A stretch of DNA of 64,000 nucleotides from Segniliparus rugosus ATCC BAA-974 (GCF_000185725.2 NZ_KI391953.1:186001-250000), one strand, 5' to 3'. Shown: positions 34,285-43,455, counted from the stretch's first letter. Notes: generated from the sequence alone by a model not told the origin. Program-made: numbers and translations.

Positions 34285-34587
34285 ATGACGCAGGTCGGAG
34301 ATGTGTCGTTGGGCGAGAAGACGCGTTCGGTCGCATTGGCCGCAGTGCGCCGCTACGACCCCGTGTTCGCGGACTCGTTGGCGGTGGGGCACAGAGTGTT
34401 GACGACGGCGGAGCTGGTGCGAGTGTGGAACGCGGTCATCGACGAGGTCGATATCGTGCTTTCCGGCGGGGAAGACGCGAAGTCGAGCCCGTTCTTCGGG
34501 GAGCCCGCTCTTCTCGACGAGGTGCTCGACGAGATGGCGGAGCTCAAGCGCGCGGCGGTGGCGGGAAGAGAAGTCACGCTCTCCTAG
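34285..34587 (+). CDS. small hypothetical protein
   Basis: This 100-residue acidic protein (MTQVGDVSLGEKTRSV...) has no signal peptide, membrane segment or motif I know. The start follows GAAGG by about nine bases; upstream in-frame sequence is AT-richer and looks like leader. It precedes the DUF6474 operon by 112 bases. Good codon bias supports coding. Function unknown. Confidence 0.6.
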   Translation: MTQVGDVSLGEKTRSVALAAVRRYDPVFADSLAVGHRVLTTAELVRVWNAVIDEVDIVLSGGEDAKSSPFFGEPALLDEVLDEMAELKRAAVAGREVTLS

Positions 34588-34699
34588 CGGAGAGGAGAAG
34601 ACCGGCTTGCCCGGTGGGCGCGCGCTCTGACCGCCCACGGTATGCTGAGCCGGTCAGCGATAGCTTTCGAGCTGGAAAAAGCAACGGAGGTCGGCCCAG

Positions 34700-35341
34700 G
34701 TGGCGATATTCGGCGACAAACGCAAGCGCGCCGCGCGCCGCGCGCAGTCACGCGCGCAGCGGGTGGAACGACTTCTCGAGACGGCGCTCGCGGCGGTGGG
34801 GGAGGAAGCCGCGCCGAGCAAGAAGATCGCGAAACTGCACGCGAAGACCTCGAAGCGCCACGACCAGGCGGCGGTCAAGCTCGCCGCGCTGGAGCTGGCG
34901 AAAGCGCGCGAAGGCAGGCTTTTGTCCACAAAGAAGGTCAAGCGGCTGCTGTCGGTCGCACGCCTTTTGACTCCGGTGGCGATCCCGCTCGGCTACCGCG
35001 CGGCGACTGGGGCCCGCGCGTTCTACGACAGCTACCAGGCGGGCAAGGCGCAGCGGCTCGCCGCCCCGCAATCCTCCCGCGCGGACCGGCTCGCGGCGCT
35101 GTCTGAGCGGATCGAGCTGACTCGTTCGGACACCGCCGCATTGGTGGCCGCGACTCCGGGCGACACGGATCTCGCCCAGTTCAGCGCCCACGCCGAGGAC
35201 CGGCTCAAGGTGCTCGCCGAGGCGGTGGCGACCGCGCGGCGGCTTTCGGCCCCGCGCCGGGTCGGCGCGCAGCGGAACATCGTCCGTGAGCTGGACGAGC
35301 TCGACACGAAGCTGTTGGAATTCCGGAACGTGCGGTTGTGA
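34700..35341 (+). CDS. DUF6474 family protein
   Basis: The 213-residue basic protein starts MAIFGDKRKRAARRA and has long charged helices around a short hydrophobic segment (LLTPVAIPLGYRAATGARAFY) near residue 95. This matches DUF6474, a corynebacterial/mycobacterial family of unknown role, perhaps membrane associated. GGAGG lies upstream of GTG 34700. Its stop overlaps the start of the next gene by four bases. Confidence 0.82.
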   Translation: MAIFGDKRKRAARRAQSRAQRVERLLETALAAVGEEAAPSKKIAKLHAKTSKRHDQAAVKLAALELAKAREGRLLSTKKVKRLLSVARLLTPVAIPLGYRAATGARAFYDSYQAGKAQRLAAPQSSRADRLAALSERIELTRSDTAALVAATPGDTDLAQFSAHAEDRLKVLAEAVATARRLSAPRRVGAQRNIVRELDELDTKLLEFRNVRL

Positions 35342-36486
35342 CTGCCCCTGCGGCGCGTCGCAGGGATGCTTTTCTGCGTATGACGGCGGTGTGCGCCGTG
35401 CTGGCCGTCGTGTGCTCGCTCGCGGTCGCCGCCGCTCCTTTGCCGGTCCAGAAATCCGCCCCGCCGAAGGGGACGGCCCCGTCCGCAGCCTCCGGGCGAA
35501 ATCAGGCGGCCAGTTACTTTTTCGGCGGCCAGCTCGACGATTACGGGTTCTCCCTCGACTTGAAGATGCGGCGCAAGCTGTTCGTCCTGCGCGCGCATCG
35601 GCGGATCAACCCGTGCGGCTTGGTGGACCCGGTGAAGCTGGTCGCAGCCGACCCGGACTTCCAGCAGTACGGGGCCGACGGCGACCTCTCCGCGTGCGCA
35701 GTCGTGTTCCGAGGGGACGCGCCGTCCGTGGTGACGGTGAAAGTCTCGCAAAACCCGCCGACGATGCGGGAGGTCAGCCGGTTCTCAGTGGGCTCGGTCG
35801 TGGTGCACCGGCACGCCCCGGCCGAGCCCGGCACCTGCCTCTACGTGTTCGATCTCGGGATTTCCCAGCTCCCCTCCGCGCCGGAGCGGCTGACGGACTT
35901 CCAAGCCCAGATCACCGCCCCCGAGGACCGGGGCGAGGAGCCCTGCGTCCGGGGTCATGCGGTCGCAGCAGCCGCCGCGGCCCGCGTCGTGGCGAAGGGA
36001 GCCCCGCAATGGCTGCGGGCCGACCCGATCGCCAAAGTCGGCGAGGCGGACCCGTGCCTGCCGGCCAGGAAAGTGGCCGGGGCGACCGGCTTGTCGGACG
36101 CGGACGTCGGGACGCATTGGTGCGGGTTCAGGATGGGGCCGACGTTGGTCAAGCTGAGCGTGCGCCTGCGCCCGGCGCAGTTCGCGAACCAGCAGGGCGA
36201 CCCGTGGAACGTCATCGAGGCGCAGACCACGCCGCGCGGCGACAGGATGCTGTTGGTGTACAACGGGGCGTTCGACGCTGCGACGGGGTCGTACCGCCCG
36301 TCGTCCGACAAACTGCACTGCGATGTCTATCTGATGGTGAAAACCCCGTTGCTGCCGAGGTCGGTGGACGCGAGCGAGGTGGACGAGTCCGAGACGCGGC
36401 TGGCCACTGTCGAGGTCCGGAGCGAGACGGCTCCGTGCTCGGTCAACCGCGAGATCGCGACCGCCTGGGCCGCGCAGCTCGGCTGA
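35338..36486 (+). CDS. secreted protein, paralogue of the lipoprotein at 39729
   Basis: The 382-residue protein has a signal peptide near residues 13-34 (MTAVCAVLAVVCSLAVAAAP) without a proper lipobox. Two similar domains each contain paired Cys: INPCGLVDP...LSACAVVF, and later EADPCLPARK...HWCGFRMG. YFFGGQLD at residue 60 and CGLVDP recur in the lipoprotein at 39729-40814. It is coupled to DUF6474 by a GTGA overlap. DUF3558-like solute or wall roles are conceivable; function is unknown. Confidence 0.8.
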   Translation: MTAPAARRRDAFLRMTAVCAVLAVVCSLAVAAAPLPVQKSAPPKGTAPSAASGRNQAASYFFGGQLDDYGFSLDLKMRRKLFVLRAHRRINPCGLVDPVKLVAADPDFQQYGADGDLSACAVVFRGDAPSVVTVKVSQNPPTMREVSRFSVGSVVVHRHAPAEPGTCLYVFDLGISQLPSAPERLTDFQAQITAPEDRGEEPCVRGHAVAAAAAARVVAKGAPQWLRADPIAKVGEADPCLPARKVAGATGLSDADVGTHWCGFRMGPTLVKLSVRLRPAQFANQQGDPWNVIEAQTTPRGDRMLLVYNGAFDAATGSYRPSSDKLHCDVYLMVKTPLLPRSVDASEVDESETRLATVEVRSETAPCSVNREIATAWAAQLG

Positions 36487-36495
36487 GCGGGCCGC

Positions 36496-39048
36496 TCAGC
36501 GCGCGCTGAGCAGCTGCGCGCACCGCAGCAGCCCGATGTGCGAGTACGCCTGGGGGTGGTTGCCGAGCGCGCGCTCCGCGACCGGGTCGTACTCCTCGCT
36601 CAACAGGCCAGTCGGCCCCGCAGAGCGCACCAGCTGGTCGAACAGCGCCTCGGCGGATCCGCGCCTCCCGACGAGCAGGTACGCCTCCACCAGCCACGCC
36701 GCGCAGAGGTGGAAGCCGCCCTCGCCTCCTGGCAGGCCGTCGTCGTGGTGGTAGCGGTACACCGTGGCTCCGCTGCGCAGCTCGGTCTCAGTCGCCAGGA
36801 CCGTCGCCTTGAACCGGTCGTCTTTCGGGTCCAAGAGGCCGGAGAGGCCGATATGCAGGGTGGCCGCGTCGAGGTCGTTCCCGTCGTAGGCCGCCGTGTA
36901 GGACTTGGCCGTGTCGTTCCAGCCCTCGCGGAGGACTTCCTCCCGGATCAGGTTGCGCAAGAGCAGCCATTCTCTCGCCGCCTTGCGGCCGTGCAGCTCG
37001 GCGAGCGTGATCGCCCGGTCCACCGTCACCCAGCACATCACCTTGGAGTACACGTGGTGGCGGGGGTTGCCCCGGATCTCCCAGATCCCGTTGTCGGGCT
37101 CGCGCCAGCGCTTCTCGACCGCCGACACCATCGCGACGACCAGCTCCCAGTCTTCGGCGGTGAGCGGCTCTTGCTCGGGGTTCGCCTTCGCGCGGGCCGC
37201 CGCGAGCGCGGCGATGAGCTCCACCACGGGGCCGAAGACGTCGAGCTGCACTTGGTGGTCCGCCGCGTTCCCGACCCGGACCGGCCGCGAGCCCGCGTAG
37301 CCCGGCAGCGTGTCGATCACCGCTTCGGCGGGGATGGCCCCGCCGTGGATGGTGTACAGCGGGTGCAACCGCTCCGGATGCGCCACGCTCTCCAGCACGC
37401 GGTGCAGCCAGGCGAGGTACCCCTCCGCTTCGCCGAGCGAGCCGAGCGAGACCAGCGCGGACGCGGTCATCGCCGCGTCGCGCAGCCAACAGTAGCGGTA
37501 GTCCCAGTTGCGGACTCCGCCCATCTCCTCAGGCAGCGAGGTCGTCGCCGCGGCGAGGATGGCCCCGGAGTCGGTGTGCGCCAAGCCGCGCAGGGTGAGG
37601 GCGGAGCGCTTCATCAAATCAGGTTTCACCGGGGGCAGATCGAGGGTCTCGGCCCAGTCCCGCCAGTACCGTTCGGCCTCCTGCCGCCGCTGCGGCTCGG
37701 GCACGGGGTGGGGTCCGAGGTCGTCGGAGCCGCAGCGCAGCTCCAGCACGATCGGGCCGGACGAGGGGTCCACTTCCGCGTGCGCGGTCGGCTGCGGCCC
37801 GTCCTCGTCCACCGTCCACACGACACCGGGGGAGCGCAGCACGAACGGGTCGTTGGTCCCGTGGACCCGGATGCCGTCCTCCTCGACTTGCAGCGAGATC
37901 CGCGCGTTGCCGAAGTCCGGGCGGGGCGCGAAACGGACCACTGCTTTCGCGGCTCCTTCGATCACCCTGGTCAAATCGGTGCGGCCCTGCGGAGCCCCAT
38001 GCTCAAGGTAGTCGGTGACCTGCAACGAAGCCCACCGGGTCTGCACGGTCATCGTCCCGTCGACATAGCGCTGGGAGAGGGGCAGTGCGGCTCGGGCGGG
38101 CTCGACGCTGAAAAAGCCCGCCTCGGCCCCGCCGAGCAGATGCGCGAACACGGCCCCCGAATCCGGCTCGGGATGGCAGAGCCACGTCACGGTCGCGTCC
38201 GGGGTGAGCAGCGCGACCGTGCGCGGGTTCGCGAGCATGGTGAGCCGTTCGATGGGGCTGGCGTGGCCGCCGCTCAGCCAGAGCTTGCGCTCCTCGCTGA
38301 GGAAGGCGAGCGCGGTGGCGACCTGGGCGGGGTCCTTCACCCGGAACTTCGCGGCGGTGGCCGCGTTCCCGACCTTCACGCCGACGTCCGGGCCGTGCAG
38401 CCGGACGAAAGCGCGCTCATCGGTCACGTCGTCGCCGAAGAACACGGCGGCGGTGGCTCCGACCTGGTGTCGCAGGATGTCCAGCGCCTCGCCCTTGTCG
38501 GTGTGGATGACGGACAGCTCGATCACCGATTTGCCCTCGGTGACGTTCACGCCATCCCAGGCCGCCGCGCCCTCGCGCACGAGGTTCAGCGCCGCCTCCG
38601 CCGCTTGCTCCTCGATGCCCCGGACGTGGAAGGCGACGCTCGCGGGTTTGCGCTCGATCCGCGCCTGCGGCTGCTCCTCCCGGATGATCCGCTCCAGCTC
38701 GGCGGCGACGCGTCCGAGCAGGGCGCGGGACTCGTCGTCGATGGCGTTGACGAAGCCGACGTCGAACTCCGAGCCATGGCTGCCGACCAGATACACCTCG
38801 GCGGGCATGCGGGAGAGGGTGGCGAGGTCGCGCAGCGCCCGCCCGGAGATCAACGCGCCGGTGGTGTTGGGCAGCTCGGCGAGGGAGCGCAACGCCCGAG
38901 CGGCCTCGGGCAACGGCCTCGCGTCCTCCGGGCGCAGCACGATGGGAGCGAGGGTTCCGTCGTAGTCGCAGGCCACGAGAAGCCTTGGTGTGCGGGCCAC
39001 GGCGAGCAGCGCTTGGCGCAGCTCGGCGGAGAGGTCCTGGGCTGTCAT
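36496..39048 (-). CDS. trehalose-6-phosphate phosphatase - GH15 trehalase/glucoamylase fusion
   Basis: Residues about 1-255 are an OtsB HAD phosphatase: D28-Y-D30-G-T in VACDYDGTL and FFGDDVTDERAF near residue 218. Residues about 265-850 are a GH15 enzyme with NWDYRYCWLRDA, GNAADHQVQLDVFG, the acid-type Glu in NGIWEIRG and the base-type Glu in LLSEEYDP. GH15 members in mycobacteria include trehalase. One polypeptide could thus make and split trehalose. I start at MTAQDL (39048). No stop or frameshift separates the parts. Confidence 0.88.
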   Translation of the reverse strand: MTAQDLSAELRQALLAVARTPRLLVACDYDGTLAPIVLRPEDARPLPEAARALRSLAELPNTTGALISGRALRDLATLSRMPAEVYLVGSHGSEFDVGFVNAIDDESRALLGRVAAELERIIREEQPQARIERKPASVAFHVRGIEEQAAEAALNLVREGAAAWDGVNVTEGKSVIELSVIHTDKGEALDILRHQVGATAAVFFGDDVTDERAFVRLHGPDVGVKVGNAATAAKFRVKDPAQVATALAFLSEERKLWLSGGHASPIERLTMLANPRTVALLTPDATVTWLCHPEPDSGAVFAHLLGGAEAGFFSVEPARAALPLSQRYVDGTMTVQTRWASLQVTDYLEHGAPQGRTDLTRVIEGAAKAVVRFAPRPDFGNARISLQVEEDGIRVHGTNDPFVLRSPGVVWTVDEDGPQPTAHAEVDPSSGPIVLELRCGSDDLGPHPVPEPQRRQEAERYWRDWAETLDLPPVKPDLMKRSALTLRGLAHTDSGAILAAATTSLPEEMGGVRNWDYRYCWLRDAAMTASALVSLGSLGEAEGYLAWLHRVLESVAHPERLHPLYTIHGGAIPAEAVIDTLPGYAGSRPVRVGNAADHQVQLDVFGPVVELIAALAAARAKANPEQEPLTAEDWELVVAMVSAVEKRWREPDNGIWEIRGNPRHHVYSKVMCWVTVDRAITLAELHGRKAAREWLLLRNLIREEVLREGWNDTAKSYTAAYDGNDLDAATLHIGLSGLLDPKDDRFKATVLATETELRSGATVYRYHHDDGLPGGEGGFHLCAAWLVEAYLLVGRRGSAEALFDQLVRSAGPTGLLSEEYDPVAERALGNHPQAYSHIGLLRCAQLLSAR

Positions 39049-39109
39049 GCAGACTAAGGTACTAGAACTGCTTCGGCCCGTCCGCGCTTCGCTCCCCCTC
39101 GGGCCAAGT

Positions 39110-39709
39110 TCACACTGTCGGGCGGTCCAAGGCCCGCACGTCGCCGGGGAAGCCCCATTCCAGCCTGCCGAGGCGGGCGAGCGGCGCGAGCTCGGCGAAG
39201 CCGGGCAGCCCGTCGGCTTCGAGCGCGGTTTGGTCAACGGCGACGCAGAGCACGTCGCCGAGCACGAGGAAGCCATTGCCGACCGGGATGATCTCGCGCA
39301 GCGCGCATTCGATGGCCAACGGCGAGCGCGCCACGCGCGGGGCGGAGACTTTCTCGCTCGGCTCGCCAGCCAGCCCGGCGGCCTCGAACTCGTCGATCTC
39401 CGGGCCGTACGCGGCCGATGTGGCGTTGATCTGCTCGAAGAGCGCGGCCGTCGCGATATTGATCACGAATTCGCCGGTCTCCCGGATGTTGCGGACGCTG
39501 TCCTTCTCGGTCACAGAGGTGAATTGCACCACAGGCGGGACCGTGCTGGCGACGGTGAAGAAGCTGTAGGGGGCGAGGTTCGCCGTGCCGTCGGCTCCGA
39601 GGGAGGAGACCCAGGCGATCGGCCTCGGCACAACCGATGCGGTGAGCACGTTGTAGAAGAAGGCCGGGTTCGACTGGTCGGGCAGGAGAACGGTGCGCAT
39701 TGCGCTCAT
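39110..39709 (-). CDS. flavin reductase-like (FMN-binding) protein
   Basis: The 199-residue protein has the split-barrel FMN fold of the flavin reductase family: VVPRPIAWVSSLGADGTANLAPYSFF near residue 25, RETGEFVIN near residue 80, and a late GRLEW. It could supply reduced FMN or act as an independent flavoprotein. Two ATGs nine bases apart are possible; I use the upstream one. It lies 19 bases after the lipoprotein stop, so they may be cotranscribed. Confidence 0.85.
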   Translation of the reverse strand: MSAMRTVLLPDQSNPAFFYNVLTASVVPRPIAWVSSLGADGTANLAPYSFFTVASTVPPVVQFTSVTEKDSVRNIRETGEFVINIATAALFEQINATSAAYGPEIDEFEAAGLAGEPSEKVSAPRVARSPLAIECALREIIPVGNGFLVLGDVLCVAVDQTALEADGLPGFAELAPLARLGRLEWGFPGDVRALDRPTV

Positions 39710-39728
39710 TGTGCCAGAACCGGCACGA

Positions 39729-40814
39729 TCACGTCCCGGCCTTCGCCTCGGCGGAGGCGGCGATCTGCGCGAGCGCGTCGCAGCTGTGGAACTGGGCTCG
39801 GACCGACGTCCCGGAGACCCGGATCGCCGGGGTCCGGGCATCGGCGGCCCCGGCGATCCCGCCGGACGCGCGGATCGGCATGAGCGGCGGCTCGGGCAGG
39901 ACGGCATATGCCTCGCCGCAGTCGGACGCGCCTCCTGGCTGCGCGGGCGCGATGCGCACGTCCGTCCCGTCGACGGTCTGCTCGCGCCATGAAGCCTCCT
40001 CGCTCGGGGCGACGAGCACGAACGTGATGCGGACCTCGCGCTGCGGGGCGGCGGCGAGGAGGAAGTCGCAAGACGGGGTCTGCCCGTCGAACTTGCTGGA
40101 CTGGGCCGTTCGGCGGCCCAATTCCGGCCCGCCGAGGCTGCACGGATCGTCGAGGGCGAGCCGGGTCGGGCTCCGCTCGTCGCGGTGGGGGAGCCGTTGG
40201 GCGGCTTTGTCCTTGGCCGCGACGACGATCGCCGCCGCTTGGTCGCACGAGCGCGGGGCGGCGGAGGATTCCGCGGCGAGATACGTCTGGTTCTGCGGGC
40301 TGATGGCGGGCGCGTCGGGCAGGCTGGCGAGATCGAGGGGCGCGGCGGCCAGGCATGGTCTGCCCTCGGGTTCGGCGATGAGCAGATCGCCGTCTTTCCG
40401 CGCGTCTCGAAGGGCGGGGATGTCGGATTTCTTGCCGACGAATAAAAGGTCGGAGTCCCCTCTGGTTCGGCCGTTCGGCTGCGCCGTCTGAATGAAGAGC
40501 CGACAGCTGGAGAGGTCGCGGGAATGCTCGCCGACGGCGTTGTGGTACCCCCAGCTGTAGAAGCCGGGGATTTTTTGCGCGCTCGCGAGCGGGTCGACCA
40601 ACCCGCAGACGTCGATCCGGCGGATGGCCCGGTTGATCAAAAGCACGGTGTTGTCGCCCGAAGCGGAGCCGTCGAGCGGCCCGGCGAAGAAATAGGGATC
40701 GGGCGGCACGCGGCCCATGTCGTCCGAACCCGTTTGGGCTTCTTGATAGGCGCACCCTGCGAGCGCCGCCAGCGTCGAGGCCACGACGACGCTTCGGACA
40801 AAGGATTCCCTCAT
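39729..40814 (-). CDS. lipoprotein, paralogue of the protein at 35338
   Basis: The 361-residue protein has a lipobox LAALAGC near residue 20, so it is probably anchored on the outer face of the membrane. Domain 1 has YFFAGPLDG, IDVCGLVDP and DLSSCRLFI; domain 2 has CDQAAAIVVAA and DPCSLGG with PSCDFLL. These match the secreted protein at 35338-36486 in order and spacing. TAGATT lies nine bases before the ATG. Function is unknown; DUF3558-like extracellular binding proteins are the closest idea. Confidence 0.85.
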   Translation of the reverse strand: MRESFVRSVVVASTLAALAGCAYQEAQTGSDDMGRVPPDPYFFAGPLDGSASGDNTVLLINRAIRRIDVCGLVDPLASAQKIPGFYSWGYHNAVGEHSRDLSSCRLFIQTAQPNGRTRGDSDLLFVGKKSDIPALRDARKDGDLLIAEPEGRPCLAAAPLDLASLPDAPAISPQNQTYLAAESSAAPRSCDQAAAIVVAAKDKAAQRLPHRDERSPTRLALDDPCSLGGPELGRRTAQSSKFDGQTPSCDFLLAAAPQREVRITFVLVAPSEEASWREQTVDGTDVRIAPAQPGGASDCGEAYAVLPEPPLMPIRASGGIAGAADARTPAIRVSGTSVRAQFHSCDALAQIAASAEAKAGT

Positions 40815-40873
40815 GATGCGCGGAATCTAGCGGCGGCGCGTGAACAGGAGATTGCCGGGGCGAAACCGTGCGG

Positions 40874-40935
40874 GCAATGCTTCATGCGCCTCGCCAACGT
40901 AGTAGCAGGCTTAATGCACCTCGCCGACGTAGTAG
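40874..40935. repeat. imperfect tandem duplication of a gene's 3' end
   Basis: About 31 bases, including ATGCGCCTCGCCAACGTAGTAG at 40884-40905 with a two-base-different copy at 40914-40935, occur twice with a 30-base period. The second copy encodes the last codons and stop of the gene at 40911-41423; the first lies just beyond the stop. Confidence 0.85.
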
Positions 40936-41423
40936 AAGTCCACGGCAAAGCCGCCGTCGCCGGGCTGCGGCGGGCTCGGCGGGCAGAGCACGAAGTAGTT
41001 CTCTCCGTACTGGCCGAGCCTGCCCCAGGCGACGCTCCCGGCGGGGACGGTCGGCTTGGCTTTCGTTTCGAGGTCGAAATGCGCGTCGATCTCGGTCGGC
41101 TCGCCGAAAACAAGGCGGGGATGCTCGTCCTTCGTCAGCGCCGCGTCGAGCGCGGGGACGTCCGCTTGTCTGATGCGCGCGTGGATGTTCCTCGGGTCGG
41201 TCCCCGGATGGAAGCCGCCGTCGAAGTACCAGCCGGAGACGAGCCGGAAATCGGTGATCTCCTTCGGCAGCAACCAGCGTGCGCGCTCACGGGACATGGG
41301 CGTGTCGCCGTGGCCCTGCAATCCGGTTTCGAGCGCGCGCAGCGCCAACCAGCCGCTGAACCCGCAGGTTCCAAGCACGAGGACGACCACGAAGATCGAG
41401 ATTGCCCACCAGCGCGCCTTCAT
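40911..41423 (-). CDS. membrane-anchored hypothetical protein
   Basis: The 170-residue protein has one N-terminal membrane helix (WAISIFVVVLVLGTCGFSGW) and an extracellular domain containing FHPGTDPRNIHARI and NYFVLCPPSPPQPGDGG. No family is recognised. TACCCT ends seven bases before the ATG on the minus strand, suggesting a leaderless mRNA. Its 3' end is tandemly duplicated downstream. Confidence 0.75.
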   Translation of the reverse strand: MKARWWAISIFVVVLVLGTCGFSGWLALRALETGLQGHGDTPMSRERARWLLPKEITDFRLVSGWYFDGGFHPGTDPRNIHARIRQADVPALDAALTKDEHPRLVFGEPTEIDAHFDLETKAKPTVPAGSVAWGRLGQYGENYFVLCPPSPPQPGDGGFAVDFYYVGEVH

Positions 41424-41436
41424 ACGCGAGAGGGTA

Positions 41437-41709
41437 TCAGGAGGGGTCCGCCGCCGTCGGCGGCGTTGTGGTGTTCGGAGGGGTGCCAGTGATGGTCACC
41501 GTCGTGGTGTGGGTAGTGGTCACCGTCGTGGTGTGGGTGCTCGTCCTGGTCGAGGTGCTGGTCACCGTGCGATCGAGCGCTAGGGATGGCGACGGCTCGG
41601 AATGGGCCGAGGCGGGCAGCCCAATGACGGCCAGCGCGCCGGCTGCGGCGAGGCAGCCTGCCGAGAGGGTGCGGGGCCGGGTGAGTTGCGAAAGCGCCGT
41701 CCGTTCCAT
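41437..41709 (-). CDS. small secreted Thr-rich protein
   Basis: This 90-residue product has a probable signal peptide (AGCLAAAGALAVIGLPASA) followed by a tail of Thr-Val-Thr-His repeats (TSTHTTTVTTTHTTTVT) and a Pro/Thr end. The repeats are encoded by a 24-base duplication. TACGAT ends six bases before the ATG. It lies between choD and a membrane protein gene. Thr-rich tails are often mannosylated in mycolata, which is inference here. Confidence 0.65.
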   Translation of the reverse strand: MERTALSQLTRPRTLSAGCLAAAGALAVIGLPASAHSEPSPSLALDRTVTSTSTRTSTHTTTVTTTHTTTVTITGTPPNTTTPPTAADPS

Positions 41710-41757
41710 CCGGCCATCGTAGACAATCCGAAGCGACTAGCCGCGTCGTGCCAGCGG

Positions 41758-43455
41758 TCAGCGCACCGTCGGCCACTGCAGCGCAGCCGGTGCGCTGGCG
41801 GGCACCTGCGGGTTCTTCGGAGCGACCGGCTCAAGGCGCTGGTACGGCTGGCCTTGGGCGGGGCGGGGGTCTTCCTCGCCCTTGTTCGGCCACAGCGAGG
41901 CGGCGCGTTCGGCCTGCGCGGTGATCGACAGGGAGGGGTTCACGCCGAGGTTCGCGGAAATCGCGGCCCCGTCCGTCACGAACAGGGTCGGATAGCCCCA
42001 GACTCGGTGGTACGGGTCGATGACGCCTTTCTCCGGGGAGTCGGAGATCGCCGCGCCGCCGATGAAGTGCGCGGTCAGCGTGAGGTTGAAGACGTCGGGC
42101 CACGTCCCGAAGGGCCTGCCGCCGATCTTCTCGGCGATCCGCCGCGCGGCCTCGTTGCCTTTGGGGATCCAGGTCGGGTTGGGTTCGCCGTGGCCCTGCT
42201 TGGACGAGATCTTGAAGCGTCCGAACAGGCCGCGCTTGACGAAGGTGGTCAGCGAGTTGTCCAGGGTCTGCATGACGAGCACGATGATGGTGCGCTCGCT
42301 CATCCGGCGCAGCTTGAACACCATGAGCTGGGGCCTCGGATCGCGGATGAGCTCGCGCAGGTAGGTCAGCCAACGCGGCCCCTTGCCGTCGCCGTCGGTC
42401 AGCAAGGCTCCGAGCAGGAACATCGCGTTCGCGCCCTTGCCGTAGCGGACCGGCTCGATATGGGTGTTCTCCTCCGGGTGGAAGGAGGAGGTGATCGCGA
42501 CGCCCTGGCTCAGGTTGTCGTCCTCGTCCACCTTGGGGCGCGCCGCGCCGAGGATGGACTCGGAGTTGCTCCGGGTGAGCTGGCCGAGCTGGTCGGACAG
42601 TTTCGGCAGCACGCCCTCGGACTTCATCCGGTGCAGCAGTTGCTGCGAGCCCCAGGTGCCAGCCGCGACCACGACATTGCGCGCGGTGAAGACCTGCTTT
42701 GCTTTGCCGAACCAGGAGCCGGGGTGGCGGGTGCGAACCTCCCAGGTTCCGTCCGCCAGCTGGCGCGCCTGGCGGACCTCGGTGAGCGGGAAGACCTTCG
42801 CCCCGGCCTTCTCCGCGAGGGCGAGATAGTTTTTGACCAGGGTGTTCTTCGCGCCGACCCGGCAGCCGGTCATGCACGAGCCGCACTCGGTGCAGCCGGT
42901 CCGGGCGGGACCGGCCCCGCCGAAGAAGGGGTCGGGGACGGTGAAGCCGGGCTTGTCGAAGAACACGCCGACCGGGGTGGAGACGAAGGTGTCGCCGACG
43001 CCCATGTCCTCGGCGACCGCTTGCATGACCCGGTCCGAATGCGTCGGCGCGGGGTTGATCGTCACGCCGAGCATCTTCTGCGCCTGCGCGTAATGCGGGG
43101 CCAGCTCCGACTTCCAGTCGGTGATGTGCGCCCACTGCGGGTCGTTGAAGAACGGGTCTTTCGGGATGTAAAGAGTGTTGGCGTAGTTCAGCGACCCGCC
43201 GCCGACCCCGGCCCCGGCGAGGACGGTGCAGTCGGGCAGGAAGTGGAGGCGCTGGATGCCGAACGCGCCGAGCTTGGGGGCCCAGAGGAACTTGCGGATG
43301 TTCCAGTTGGTCTTGGGGAGCTCGTCGTCCTCGAACCGCCTCCCCGCTTCGAGGACGGCCACGCTGTAGCCCTTCTCCGCGAGCCGCAGCGCGGTGACAG
43401 AGCCCCCGAATCCAGAACCGATGACAAGGACGTCGAAATCACGTTTTTCGGGCAT
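41758..43455 (-). CDS. choD: cholesterol oxidase-like GMC oxidoreductase
   Basis: The 565-residue flavoprotein has the FAD motif GSGFGG at residues 13-18, GAGVGGGSLNYANTLYIP near residue 80, a Cys-rich TGCTECGSCMTGCRVGAKN near 188, and the C-terminal HFIGGAAISDSP and NLGVNPSLSITA. This matches ChoD of mycobacteria; the Cys-rich loop separates it from classical cholesterol oxidases. Real activity on sterols is debated for the family. It follows guaB3 in the same order as in M. tuberculosis, with its own promoter region. Confidence 0.92.
   Translation of the reverse strand: MPEKRDFDVLVIGSGFGGSVTALRLAEKGYSVAVLEAGRRFEDDELPKTNWNIRKFLWAPKLGAFGIQRLHFLPDCTVLAGAGVGGGSLNYANTLYIPKDPFFNDPQWAHITDWKSELAPHYAQAQKMLGVTINPAPTHSDRVMQAVAEDMGVGDTFVSTPVGVFFDKPGFTVPDPFFGGAGPARTGCTECGSCMTGCRVGAKNTLVKNYLALAEKAGAKVFPLTEVRQARQLADGTWEVRTRHPGSWFGKAKQVFTARNVVVAAGTWGSQQLLHRMKSEGVLPKLSDQLGQLTRSNSESILGAARPKVDEDDNLSQGVAITSSFHPEENTHIEPVRYGKGANAMFLLGALLTDGDGKGPRWLTYLRELIRDPRPQLMVFKLRRMSERTIIVLVMQTLDNSLTTFVKRGLFGRFKISSKQGHGEPNPTWIPKGNEAARRIAEKIGGRPFGTWPDVFNLTLTAHFIGGAAISDSPEKGVIDPYHRVWGYPTLFVTDGAAISANLGVNPSLSITAQAERAASLWPNKGEEDPRPAQGQPYQRLEPVAPKNPQVPASAPAALQWPTVR

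Noticed and set aside
36538-39057. 839-codon open frame on the plus strand opposite OtsB-GH15
   Set aside because: The opposite strand encodes clear catalytic motifs; this frame has no domain and biased composition.
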